Origin: a virus
IMG/VR virus record: IMGVR_UViG_3300032224_000809
Location: 1 to 64,000 of that record
Strand: one strand, 5' to 3'
DNA length: 64,000 bases
The notes beneath the pieces were generated by a model. The model ran no database searches. It had not been told where the DNA came from and was given only the letters and a program-made list of their open reading frames with translations. A program made the translations under genes and the position numbers. Positions within the stretch are counted from its first letter, which is position 1. Each line of letters begins with the position of its first letter. Of the stretch, positions 18,933 to 28,100 are shown one piece after another.

Positions 18933-20288
18933 ATGGCAACTATTCGTAGAGGTGGTAAAGCAGGTAAATCTGCTAAGGCTGCAGTAAGTTTTTGGGGAGT
19001 AGCCCCAGGGCAACCTTACATCGTAAGCGTAGTCCCAGGTTTTGGTGGAGCATATTTCTCATCAACAGCCGTGATTACATTCAATAAGAATGCTATGGGT
19101 GCCACTCCTTCTTCTTATACAATTTTCGCTAACTCAGTATATGGAACTACTACATTCACAGCAACGTCTTCACCATTTACAGTTACAGGTTTAAGAGCAG
19201 GTACAGCATACGCATTCACAATTCTTGCAAATGCTCCAGTTGGTCAGGCAGCAACAGCAACAACATCTGTAGCGTCTTCACAGAGTAACGCAGATATAAA
19301 GTCTGTTCCTGATGCTCCAACAGGAGTTACAGCATCATCACCATCAGGTGCAACATATGACACAGTGTCATGGTCAGCACCAGCAGATAACGGTGGAGAA
19401 GCAATTACTAACTATCAGATTGAATCTTCTGACGGAAAGTCTGCTACAGTAAATGCTCTTACAACAAATATTGCACAAGAAGCAGGAACAGCACAGACAT
19501 ACCGTGTTAGAGCCTACAATGCTCAGGGTTGGTCAGAATGGTCTGCATGGTCAGCATCTGTTACAACATTCTCATTTGTGCCGTTCTCAGTATTCGGATT
19601 CTCCCCATTCGGAGTATTTGGATTCTCACCATTCGGCGTGTTCGGATTCTCTCCATTCGGATTCTCTCCGTTCGGTGTATTCGGATTCTCTCCGTTCGGT
19701 GTATTTGGGTTCTCACCATTTGGTTTCTCACCATTCGGAGTATTTGGATTCTCACCATTCGGTGTATTCGGATTCTCTCCAGGAGGAGGATGTATTGCTC
19801 CTGATACACTAGTATCAGTTGTTGGTCCAGAAGACACATACATTCAGATTCCTGCAAAGGATGTTGTTACTGGACAAGAAGTATGGGCACACTCATTTGA
19901 TGAAATGATAGATGAAACTGTTGCTGATCCAATGACACTTGCTTTTGATAAATTGACAAACCAAGCAATTGTTAAGACAAACGTTGCATCTGTTGTTGAA
20001 AAAGAAATGCCAGCAACATTGACAATTAACGGGGACTCAACAAAGAAGTATTCAACTGTACAGGGAATTCTATATAAGCGTAATGGAATCTATGGATACA
20101 TTAGTACAGGACTTCTAGAAGTTGGAGACTATGTAATGGAATATGATTACAATTTTCATGCTTTCAATGAGATTCTAGTAACATCAATTGAAATTGATGA
20201 AACTCCATCAACAGTTTATAAGTTTGACATGGAACCAGCAGATACATTTATTGCTGGAAACATGGTAGTACACAATCGTAAGTCATGA
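18933..20288 (+). CDS. Fibronectin-III + FG-repeat + C-terminal Hint domain protein, 451 aa
   Basis: A basic N-terminus (RRGGKAGKSAK) leads to two fibronectin type III-like domains (about 28-118 and 125-212; 'APTGVTASSPSG', 'ITNYQIESSDG', 'YRVRAYNAQGWSEWS'). Residues about 213-283 are strict repeats of the units FSPFG and VFG, a Phe/Gly-rich tract resembling nucleoporin FG sequence. After GGG comes C-IAPDTLVSVVG, the start of a ~165-residue Hint domain that ends 'FIAGNMVVHN' plus RKS. The block B position reads T-V-Q-G, lacking the usual His, so catalysis may be impaired or use another residue. Probably a tail-surface protein; GGAGA precedes the ATG. Confidence 0.8.
   Translation: MATIRRGGKAGKSAKAAVSFWGVAPGQPYIVSVVPGFGGAYFSSTAVITFNKNAMGATPSSYTIFANSVYGTTTFTATSSPFTVTGLRAGTAYAFTILANAPVGQAATATTSVASSQSNADIKSVPDAPTGVTASSPSGATYDTVSWSAPADNGGEAITNYQIESSDGKSATVNALTTNIAQEAGTAQTYRVRAYNAQGWSEWSAWSASVTTFSFVPFSVFGFSPFGVFGFSPFGVFGFSPFGFSPFGVFGFSPFGVFGFSPFGFSPFGVFGFSPFGVFGFSPGGGCIAPDTLVSVVGPEDTYIQIPAKDVVTGQEVWAHSFDEMIDETVADPMTLAFDKLTNQAIVKTNVASVVEKEMPATLTINGDSTKKYSTVQGILYKRNGIYGYISTGLLEVGDYVMEYDYNFHAFNEILVTSIEIDETPSTVYKFDMEPADTFIAGNMVVHNRKS
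19577..19786 (+). repeat. Tandem repeat encoding FSPFGVFG units
   Basis: Roughly ten units of 15 or 24 bp close to GGATTCTCTCCATTC plus GGTGTATTC. Silent differences between units show selection for the peptide. The mix of short (FSPFG) and long (FSPFGVFG) units makes a higher-order pattern. Confidence 0.85.
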
Positions 20289-20293
20289 TGTAA

Positions 20294-21010
20294 TTGCTTT
20301 ACCATCATCATGCGCCAAGGACTTCAGGCCTATTCATTAGATCTGCGGTCCATTTGGCTTTTCAGACCAATAAACTAAAATCAGCAATTGTTTATCATGA
20401 TAGGGCCATTAGTCCAGACATGTTTAAAGATGTTGAGTTTATTTCTGGACACTTAGGGAACTATCCTAATCTATTTATTAAAGATTTAAAATCTTTTACA
20501 ATATTAAGAGATCCAGTTGAGAGGTTTATTAGTTGGTTCTTTTTCATGTATGAAAACTCCAGAAGTTTTGAGGAACTTGAAAAAATATTTGACCAGTGGC
20601 TATATAACCCAGAGATATATCCATACCTTTCAGACATGCAAACAAAATTTTTGACGGGAACTGTAGATGAAGCAGGATTTAACAGCACTAAAAGCATAAT
20701 GGATAAAACCATGAATGAGTGGTTTCTTAAAGATTATTCGTTTGATGAGTCAGTAATGCAGGACAAAGTTGACTCTATTGGTTGTTATACAGTGGAGACC
20801 AGAGATATACTATTAGATGACATAATTAGGTATATGGGTAAAACATATGGCTTTGTCCCAAACTTTCAGCACAGACATATGATGTTTAACTCAAGCACAT
20901 CTAAAAGGTTTGACATAACTGATAAAATGATTAACAGGATTAAAGAACTAAACCAGCATGATATAATTTTATATGAGATGGCAAAAAAGTCTAATCCAAA
21001 GCCACTTTAA
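20294..21010 (+). CDS. P-loop sulfotransferase-like enzyme, 238 aa
   Basis: It starts at TTG (20294), the only start before the motif; TAA lies directly upstream in frame. 'YHHHAPRTSGLFIRSAVH' matches the 5'-phosphosulfate loop (H.PKTGGT..R) of PAPS-dependent sulfotransferases, and 'KSFTILRDPVERFISWFFFMY' matches the 3'-phosphate motif (LRDPVERF.S). The family moves sulfate from PAPS to sugars or tyrosine. The phage has no visible PAPS synthesis genes, so host PAPS would be used. It lies between the FG-Hint protein and two dioxygenases, which suggests modification of virion proteins or of the host surface. Confidence 0.78.
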   Translation: MLYHHHAPRTSGLFIRSAVHLAFQTNKLKSAIVYHDRAISPDMFKDVEFISGHLGNYPNLFIKDLKSFTILRDPVERFISWFFFMYENSRSFEELEKIFDQWLYNPEIYPYLSDMQTKFLTGTVDEAGFNSTKSIMDKTMNEWFLKDYSFDESVMQDKVDSIGCYTVETRDILLDDIIRYMGKTYGFVPNFQHRHMMFNSSTSKRFDITDKMINRIKELNQHDIILYEMAKKSNPKPL

Positions 21011-21016
21011 GCAATA

Positions 21017-21025
21017 TGGTATACT
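21017..21025 (+). promoter_or_regulatory. Extended -10 promoter (TGGTATACT)
   Basis: The -10 is part of a perfect 12-bp palindrome TATACTAGTATA. A GGGAG ribosome site precedes the ATG at 21051. Confidence 0.6.
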
Positions 21026-21050
21026 AGTATAAATAGCAAAGGGAGCAGTA

Positions 21051-21716
21051 ATGAACATGAATCAATATCCAACCGATATTCAGAGTGTGAGCAAGTCCAC
21101 TCAGCCACATAAGTTTTTTGAAAGATATCTTAACAATAACCTATCGGTCCTAGCATCAGAACTACAGGATAGATATGAAAAGATTGAAAAAGCAAAAGTT
21201 GTAGGCGTAACTCCAGTAGGTGCTAACGAAGCCTGGAAGCAGTCAAATAGTGTATCAACAATGAAGTGGAGACAGTATAATGTTTTCCAATTCCACTCAA
21301 CTGGTATTTATAATTTGTACAAATCGGTAAAAGATATGACAATTGAAGCATGCGACTACTACGGTATTGATTTTGAAAAAGAAAAGTTTATGCTTCAGGG
21401 ATGGTTTAATATTACTCATGCTGGTAAGGGTAAACTTGATTGGCATGATCATGGTCCAACTGGTGCTCCAAACTTTCATGGGTACTACTCTGTAAGTGCA
21501 GAGCCTTCAATTACCTACTACAAGGTTTTTGATAAGGAGATTGAGAATCATAACAAGAATGATCGTGCAATCCTTTCTGAAATGGGGCATCCACACTCTA
21601 TGGCCGATTGGGACTGGGAAGGTCCAAGAATTACAGTTGCCTATGACGTTATTCCATTAAGAGATATTCAAAAGTTTGGAATGGATCAAGAGCAACATTG
21701 GATTCCACTAGCATGA
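21051..21716 (+). CDS. Putative 2OG-Fe(II) oxygenase, second family (1)
   Basis: A 221-aa protein with 'LDWHDHGPTGAPNFHGYYSVSAEPS', 'NDRAILSEMGHPHSMADW' and 'PRITVAYDVIPL'. The order (H-x-H near the first strand, later His, then an R-x-T strand) fits the phage/cyanophage oxygenase family that carries H.H...GYY.V (2OG-FeII_Oxy_5-like). The N-terminal half is helical and ends 'MTIEACDYYGIDFEKEKFMLQGWFN'. The next gene is a paralogue and overlaps by ATGA. Confidence 0.72.
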   Translation: MNMNQYPTDIQSVSKSTQPHKFFERYLNNNLSVLASELQDRYEKIEKAKVVGVTPVGANEAWKQSNSVSTMKWRQYNVFQFHSTGIYNLYKSVKDMTIEACDYYGIDFEKEKFMLQGWFNITHAGKGKLDWHDHGPTGAPNFHGYYSVSAEPSITYYKVFDKEIENHNKNDRAILSEMGHPHSMADWDWEGPRITVAYDVIPLRDIQKFGMDQEQHWIPLA

Positions 21717-22348
21717 TAGCAATGGCAAAACCAAGTCACAAGTTTTTTGAAAGACATTTAAGTCTAGATCTTCCAAAACTCGAAACATCTCTTTTGAGTC
21801 TTAAAGAAAGACTTTCTTCTGAAAATGTTCCAGGGGTAAAAAATAAAGACTATGAGTCAGTAGATAAAGCATCATTTACTACTCAACTAGGAGAGAAGTA
21901 TAATATCTTTCAGTTTCATGATGAGAATATTAGAGCACTTTATTCTTCAATTAGAGACATGGTTTTAGAAGCCTGTGACTACTATGGTATTAATGCTAAA
22001 GATCAAAACTATATGATTCAGGGATGGTTTAATGCTGATAAAAATAGCAAGCCAGAGCCACTACCAAATACATATCTTCATGACCATTTAAACGGTCAAG
22101 GAGCACCAGATTTTCATGGATACTACTGCGTTAATGCAGAGCCTTCATATACAAAGTATATGATTTCAGGAGAGACAGAGTTTTTGAATGTTAATGTTAA
22201 TAACCGTGCAATCCTTTCTGAAACTGGACATGCTCATGGTATTAGCAACTGGCCTTTTGAAAAAGACAGAATCACAATTGCTTATGATGTGTCTCCATTG
22301 CAAAATATGAAAGGCTCACCAGAACAGCATTGGGTTCCAATCCTATGA
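21713..22348 (+). CDS. Putative 2OG-Fe(II) oxygenase, second family (2)
   Basis: 211 aa from the ATG at 21713 (ATGA overlap). It is collinear with the preceding protein: 'PSHKFFERHL', 'EACDYYGINAKDQNYMIQGWFN', 'YLHDHLNGQGAPDFHGYYCV', 'NNRAILSETGHAHGISNWPFEKDRITIAYDV', ending 'EQHWVPIL' versus 'EQHWIPLA'. The tandem duplication with retained metal ligands suggests two related substrates. It ends with an ATGA overlap into the small gene at 22345. Confidence 0.72.
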   Translation: MIAMAKPSHKFFERHLSLDLPKLETSLLSLKERLSSENVPGVKNKDYESVDKASFTTQLGEKYNIFQFHDENIRALYSSIRDMVLEACDYYGINAKDQNYMIQGWFNADKNSKPEPLPNTYLHDHLNGQGAPDFHGYYCVNAEPSYTKYMISGETEFLNVNVNNRAILSETGHAHGISNWPFEKDRITIAYDVSPLQNMKGSPEQHWVPIL

Positions 22349-22488
22349 TTAAAAACTTTATTCGTCATCTATTAGGATACAGATCAATAGTACAAAAATG
22401 TCCTGTAACTGGAATAGAACAAACTATAACATTTAATAAACTTACTAAAAAAACAAAAGATGCACACAGAGGTATGAGTTTTAACTAA
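22345..22488 (+). CDS. Hypothetical basic protein, 47 aa
   Basis: MIKNFIRHLLGYRSIVQK..., overlapping the upstream oxygenase by 4 nt, which supports translation by coupling. It is Lys/Arg-rich, with a single 'KCPVTGIEQ' knuckle. No family was recognised. Confidence 0.5.
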   Translation: MIKNFIRHLLGYRSIVQKCPVTGIEQTITFNKLTKKTKDAHRGMSFN

Positions 22489-22509
22489 CTCTCAATAACA
22501 CCTTTAGGT

Positions 22510-22534
22510 AGAGTTTTGTTTTTTTGAAAACTCT
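22510..22534 (+). terminator. Candidate hairpin before the reductase gene
   Basis: AGAGTTTT (22510-22517) and AAAACTCT (22527-22534) are perfect complements around a T-rich loop. It may terminate upstream transcripts or form part of the adjacent promoter. Confidence 0.35.
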
Positions 22535-22542
22535 GCTATACT
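22534..22542 (+). promoter_or_regulatory. Extended -10 promoter (TGCTATACT) of reductase gene
   Basis: Located 35 nt before the ATG at 22578; the leader contains an AAAGGACG ribosome site. Confidence 0.55.
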
Positions 22543-22577
22543 TAACACTTAATCCGTTTTTGAAAGGACGATAATAC

Positions 22578-24608
22578 ATGTCAGATTTCTTTAGTTTTAG
22601 GCTTCCAGAAGACTTTGTTGAAAAATATAAAAGCGTTGAAAGCCCTTTTGGCTTTAAAGATGCAGCAGAGAATTCACTTGGAGAGATCACCTTTATCAGG
22701 ACATACTCCAGAATGAAAGAAGATGGAACTAAAGAGCGATGGCACGAAGTTTGTCGTCGAGTAATCGAGGGTATGTATTCAGTTCAAAAGAATCATGCTA
22801 AAGAGAACCGTTTACCCTGGAATGATTATAAGGCTCAGAAATCTGCACAAGAGGCTTTTGATAGAATGTTTAATTTAAAGTGGACTCCACCAGGACGTGG
22901 TATGTGGGCTTTTGGTACTCCCATGGTTATGGAAAAGAAAAATTCAGCAGCACTTCAAAATTGTGCAATGGTTTCAACAAAGGACCTTGACAAAAATGAT
23001 CCAGGGGCTTTGTTTGCTTGGGTTATGGATGCCCTTATGCTTGGTATTGGTGTAGGATTTGATACAGTTGGACAGGATAAGAATTTCTCAATCTATGCCC
23101 CGACAGAACCTGAACAGGTGTTTGAAATTCCAGACACTCGTGAAGGCTGGGTCGAGTCAGTTAGAATTCTTATCAACTCCTATTTAAGAGCAAATCAAAG
23201 TATTCAAAAGTTTAACTACGACCTCATCAGACCCCTTGGTTCGGCCATTAAGGGCTTTGGAGGCGTTGCATCAGGGCCTGCACCTCTTATCAAGTTGCAT
23301 GACCATATAGACCGTGTAATCGGCTCCAGAGCAGGTGAAACACTAGACTCTCGTGCCATTGTAGATTTAGTAAATCTTATTGGTACTTGCGTAGTATCAG
23401 GCAACGTTCGCAGATCCGCAACCCTTGCCTTGGGGAGTGAGGGGGATGAAACATTCATGAACTTAAAGAATTCAGAAATGTTCCCAGAGCGTAATTCATT
23501 TGATTCAGATAATCCAGGATGGGCATGGATGTCTAATAATTCTATTTCAGCAGAAGTAGGAACAAAGTATGAAGACTATGTAGATTTAATTACAGAAAAC
23601 GGAGAACCAGGTTTTATCTGGCTTGACGTTGCTCGTAATTATGGCAGACTAAAGGATGCGCCAGATGGAAAAGACTATCGTGTGATGGGCTTTAATCCAT
23701 GTGCGGAGCAGCCATTAGAGTCTTACGAATTATGTACACTTGTAGAAGTGCATTTAAATCGTCATGACTCTAAGGAGGATTTCCTGCGTACCCTGAAGTT
23801 TGCATACCTATATGGAAAAACTGTAACTCTTGTTCCAACACATTGGCAACAGACAAACGGAATTATGCAACGTAATCGTCGCATTGGTACATCGCTCACA
23901 GGCATTGCATCTTTTGCAGATCTAAAGGGCTTGCCAACAGTTCGTGAATGGATGGATGAGGGATATAACAAAATTCGTCATTACGACAATCAGTATTCTG
24001 AATGGCTATGTGTTCGTGAATCAATTCGTGTAACAACAGTCAAGCCATCAGGATCAGTTTCAATTCTTTCTGGTGCAACTCCTGGAGTTCACTGGGGTCC
24101 TGGAGGAGAGTTCTTCCTTCGTGCTATTCGTTTTGGAAATACAGATCCAATGGTTCATTTGTTTAAAGCAGCGGGATACAAGATTGAAAATGATGTAGTG
24201 TCAGCAAATACATCCGTAGTATATTTCCCAATTAAGTCAGGTCATCCAAGATCTGAAAAAGATGTTACTTTATTTGAGAAGATTGCTCTTGCAGCAACTG
24301 CTCAGAAGTACTGGTCTGATAATGGGGTTTCTGTAACACTTTCATTTGACAAGGAAACAGAGTCAAAGCATGTTGTTCCAGCACTACATATGTACGAGGG
24401 ACAATTAAAGGCAGTATCATTCCTTCCAATGGGAAATCACACATACCCACAACAACCATATACTCAGATCTCTGAACAGGAGTATAATAGTCACGTAGGT
24501 AAGTTAAAGCATATTGACTTTGGGGCAATTTACGATGGTGTAGACAACCTAGAAGCAATGGGCGAGGCATACTGTACAACAGACTACTGCGAGATAAAGG
24601 TGAAATAA
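22578..24608 (+). CDS. Adenosylcobalamin-dependent (class II) ribonucleoside-triphosphate reductase
   Basis: A 676-aa monomeric enzyme of the Lactobacillus RTPR type. It shows the key cysteines: 'ALQNCAMVS', 'GFNPCAEQPLESYELC' (two Cys 11 apart, as in Cys408/Cys419) and the C-terminal redox pair 'AYCTTDYCEIK'. 'TTVKPSGSVSILSGATPGVHWG' is the conserved barrel segment. It reduces NTPs to dNTPs using coenzyme B12 and a thioredoxin-like donor, supplying phage DNA synthesis. The length is close to the usual ~740 aa. Host supply of adenosylcobalamin is implied. It lies far from the replication genes, inside the structural half, with its own promoter. Confidence 0.93.
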   Translation: MSDFFSFRLPEDFVEKYKSVESPFGFKDAAENSLGEITFIRTYSRMKEDGTKERWHEVCRRVIEGMYSVQKNHAKENRLPWNDYKAQKSAQEAFDRMFNLKWTPPGRGMWAFGTPMVMEKKNSAALQNCAMVSTKDLDKNDPGALFAWVMDALMLGIGVGFDTVGQDKNFSIYAPTEPEQVFEIPDTREGWVESVRILINSYLRANQSIQKFNYDLIRPLGSAIKGFGGVASGPAPLIKLHDHIDRVIGSRAGETLDSRAIVDLVNLIGTCVVSGNVRRSATLALGSEGDETFMNLKNSEMFPERNSFDSDNPGWAWMSNNSISAEVGTKYEDYVDLITENGEPGFIWLDVARNYGRLKDAPDGKDYRVMGFNPCAEQPLESYELCTLVEVHLNRHDSKEDFLRTLKFAYLYGKTVTLVPTHWQQTNGIMQRNRRIGTSLTGIASFADLKGLPTVREWMDEGYNKIRHYDNQYSEWLCVRESIRVTTVKPSGSVSILSGATPGVHWGPGGEFFLRAIRFGNTDPMVHLFKAAGYKIENDVVSANTSVVYFPIKSGHPRSEKDVTLFEKIALAATAQKYWSDNGVSVTLSFDKETESKHVVPALHMYEGQLKAVSFLPMGNHTYPQQPYTQISEQEYNSHVGKLKHIDFGAIYDGVDNLEAMGEAYCTTDYCEIKVK

Positions 24609-25138
24609 TGGAGGACTACGTGTCACAGATACATCACATTAAAGGTTTTATGAATGCAGATGATGCTGCAAAGATTTATGATCATGCAAAAAAATTTCCT
24701 GATGGGTTTACAATGCATGGAAATAATGAAAAAGAATTTAAGGTCTATACGTATCATGGAATTGAAGCAAATGATCCAGCAATCTTAGAGTTAATGCAAG
24801 AGTATGCCTTAAAAGTTTATGATCATGTTTTGACAACCTATGGAGAATCTTTTGAACCATTTAATCCTCACAAGACGCATATTGCAAAGTTTGAAGAAGG
24901 TCATGGAATGCATGAGCATTTTGACTCTTCAAGACCAAACGACATAGCCACTCTTGTGTATTTAAATGATGACTATGAAGGTGGAGAAATTTATTTCCCA
25001 GATTATCAAATTTCCATTAAACCAGAGCCAGGAGATTTACTTTGTTTTCCAGATCAGCCTAGATATGTTCATGGGGTAAAAGAAATAATTTCTGGAACAA
25101 GGTTCACAACACCACGTTGGTTTACCCGCATTGTGTGA
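24608..25138 (+). CDS. Fe(II)/2-oxoglutarate dioxygenase, prolyl-4-hydroxylase-like (3)
   Basis: A 176-aa protein coupled to the reductase by TAATG. It has the full core: 'GMHEHFDSSRPND' (H-x-D), 'ATLVYLNDDYEGGEIYF', 'PEPGDLLCFPDQPRYVHGV' (distal His) and 'GTRFTTPRWF' (Arg for 2OG). It is close in core sequence to the enzyme at 12011. The substrate is unknown; the large tail protein downstream is a candidate by position. Confidence 0.9.
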   Translation: MEDYVSQIHHIKGFMNADDAAKIYDHAKKFPDGFTMHGNNEKEFKVYTYHGIEANDPAILELMQEYALKVYDHVLTTYGESFEPFNPHKTHIAKFEEGHGMHEHFDSSRPNDIATLVYLNDDYEGGEIYFPDYQISIKPEPGDLLCFPDQPRYVHGVKEIISGTRFTTPRWFTRIV

Positions 25139-25142
25139 TAAA
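25134..25142 (+). promoter_or_regulatory. Weak extended -10-like sequence
   Basis: TG-T-GATAAA before the large tail gene at 25160, with AGGAGA as ribosome site. It departs from the consensus at one -10 base. Confidence 0.35.
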
Positions 25143-25159
25143 ATAGACTAGGAGAACCT

Positions 25160-28100
25160 ATGTCTAACCCATCAAATATCTATGCAGAAAAGATTTATTC
25201 TGAGCAGCCAACAGCAATGTGGTCGCTTGATGATACAGCAGACTACATTTCTTTTGTTAGTTCAGAGTTAAAAAGATCAGTACATCTTTGGGATATAGAA
25301 AACGGATCTGGAGTAGTTGGAACATCTGAAAATGAGCCATTCCCAGATAGTGTGGTTTCAAGTTTAAATGGTCAAATAAATAAGACATACGTTAAAGCAA
25401 CTAGCCCAGACTTTGCTAAATTTACAGATTTTGATCAAGATCTAAAAGTATTCTCTATTGGCGCATACGTCTATTCTCCAAGCACGTATTTAAGTAGCAT
25501 TGAAATTGGGTATGAGTATTCCGATTCTACATCTGGAACAACAGAATCTGTGTCTAAAGTATTTAACATTAACATAGGAGAGAAGTGGCTCAATGTTTCT
25601 GATACGTTTATAATTCCAAGACAGGATGTATATTTTAATCCGTTCATAAAAATATCCTATATTCCTGGCGGAGTAGTAAATGACTATAAGTTTTTGGTTA
25701 ATGGTTTAACTGTTGGTCAATGGAATGAGGAGTTTAGTGCAAAATCTTTAGGTGTTACTAAGATTCAAGTTCCATCAACTGTTAGATTGTTAGCAGGTCA
25801 TGATGCAATCGAAGCCCCTTCGTATGGATTGCAAAATGATCCAGGATATTATCTTGTAAATAATAATAGACTGCTTGCACAAAATTCTGGAATTCCATTA
25901 GTTTTTGGATCATCAAATGTAACTCATATTGTTCAAAATAGTGATGGCTTGCCATCTTTTATATTTCCAGGATGTGGATTTTTAAATGAGTCTGGAAAAT
26001 ATGAAGAAAAAACTTTAGAGTTTTGGCTAAGAATTTTTGCAGATTGTTCGACTCCAAAAAGACTTGTTGGTCCAGTAGCATCAGAAGATGGTCTGTATGC
26101 ATATAAGAATAATTTAATTTTAAAGGTTGGTGAATATACTAAGTCATATGGAATAGATGAGTGGTATAGGCCAATGCTTGTTGACTTAAGAATGGGAATA
26201 AATAATACAAGTCTATTGATTAATGGCGATGAGGTTATTTCAATTTCTATCGATATTGATACTATTTCTTTACCAGACAAAATTACAAAAATAGGAAATA
26301 CTTACTTTAATAATGACTGGATCGGGTTCTATTCATACGAAGAAGTTACTCAGTTTGATATTGATACAATTGCTATATATCCATACAAAGTCCCATCTTT
26401 GGTTGCAAAAAGAAGATTTGTGTACGGTCAGGGAGTTGAATATCCAGAAATTCTTAACTCCGCATATGGTGGCACATCTACTGTAATTGATTATCCATTT
26501 TCTAAATACACCAATAACTATTCCTACCCAGACCAAGGATCTTGGGCAAGTGGATATTTCACAAACCTATCAGTAACAAATAATACTCTGTCAACTCCAA
26601 ACTACAAGTTACCTGATTTTGTTTTTTCTAACAAAAGTTACGATAATTTTTATCTTGATAATTCTACAATTCAGAACGATAGCGATGGCAATTTTTTAAC
26701 GTTGAGGCCTTCAGCAGGTTGGTCATCAACAGATGGATATATTCATTTTGATAAGTTAAATATTCTAACAGATAGAACAGAAGCAGTCTATGGAGTATTT
26801 AAGATTGCAGAGCATAAAAGTTACGCTCAGGTTTTAATTCGAATTGAAGACTCCTCTAATGGAAATTATTTTTCTTTAGAGTTAGTTGGAGAAACTTTAA
26901 GGTATAAATTTAAAAATGGAGACAGTATTTCAACAGTGTACTCTGCAGAAGGAATTCTTACAGGATCTCTTTTTATTGCTGGAATTAGTATTGATAAATT
27001 TATAGATGCTTTTGGAAGTAGTGCTGCTTCACTTTTTGGCAATAGGGCTGCTCTTTCAGTTTATATTGCTGGAACAAAAGAGTTTGCAAGCACTTTTAGT
27101 GGAAAAATATTTGGAATTCATTTTGCAAATAAAGACACCCTTGACTTAATATCATATGGCTTTTCAGATAGGGGCGTTCCATTAGATTATGAAAACGTAT
27201 TTAATGACTATTCCACTGGCTCAGAAGTTGGAGAATCTGATTATGATGCACGGTTTTATAATACAAATTTTTGGTCAAGTTTGGCAGACGGGGGAAGTGT
27301 ATCCTCTTACATATCTTCAAGAATTGGTTCAGTAGTAAGTTCATACTCTTTACTTCCTCAATATTTTATGGGGTCATTTAAAATTGATATTGGATGCCAC
27401 GGATACTGGAAGACAACCCTGCCGTTAACCTATTTTGGTAAATATGTAAATGACTCATACGGGGATTCATATTATGATCTTGACTTTTTACAATTTAATA
27501 TTTCTGTTCCATCTCCAAGCAAGTTTGTTACAATTGAAAGCACTGGCTCTTGGAAATATGAAGACTTAAAACAAGCATACAGTAATGAAGAGTTTAATAG
27601 TTATGCCTATTTAAATAATCAACTTTATACTAACTATAATGACTATTTAGACTTAAAAAACAGATCTGAAAAAACATATTCGTATGATACATCAGAAAAT
27701 CCAATAAGAACTAGAGTAACCTTTGAATACACTGAGGCATCTGGTCAAACTCCAGACTCAGCATATGTTAACCAAATTGCACCAGATAAAAATGGAACAG
27801 TAAGAGTAGGCTCAGAGTGGATAAATACAGCCTATGAGGTTGTTGATGGAATGATTATTTATCCACCATCTGACGTAAATTTTGAAGATGTGTCAATCTC
27901 TGTTTCAGTAGATATGGTCACAAGATCAATGCTATCTTTGCCAATGTCAATAAAACAGTTACAGTTATCATCTCAGTCATTTAGCGAAGATGGCTTCAAT
28001 CCTATTGGAACAAAGTTTGGAACAGATATTTATCCATATACAAAGTCTGGACTTTATTATGATTACAAAACTGCAAACCCATATAGCATTTATAAGAAAA

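Noticed and set aside
19577-19786. Repeat array in the FG region as mobile or CRISPR-like
   Set aside because: Units are in frame, with silent variation, and code for FSPFG/VFG; no spacer structure.
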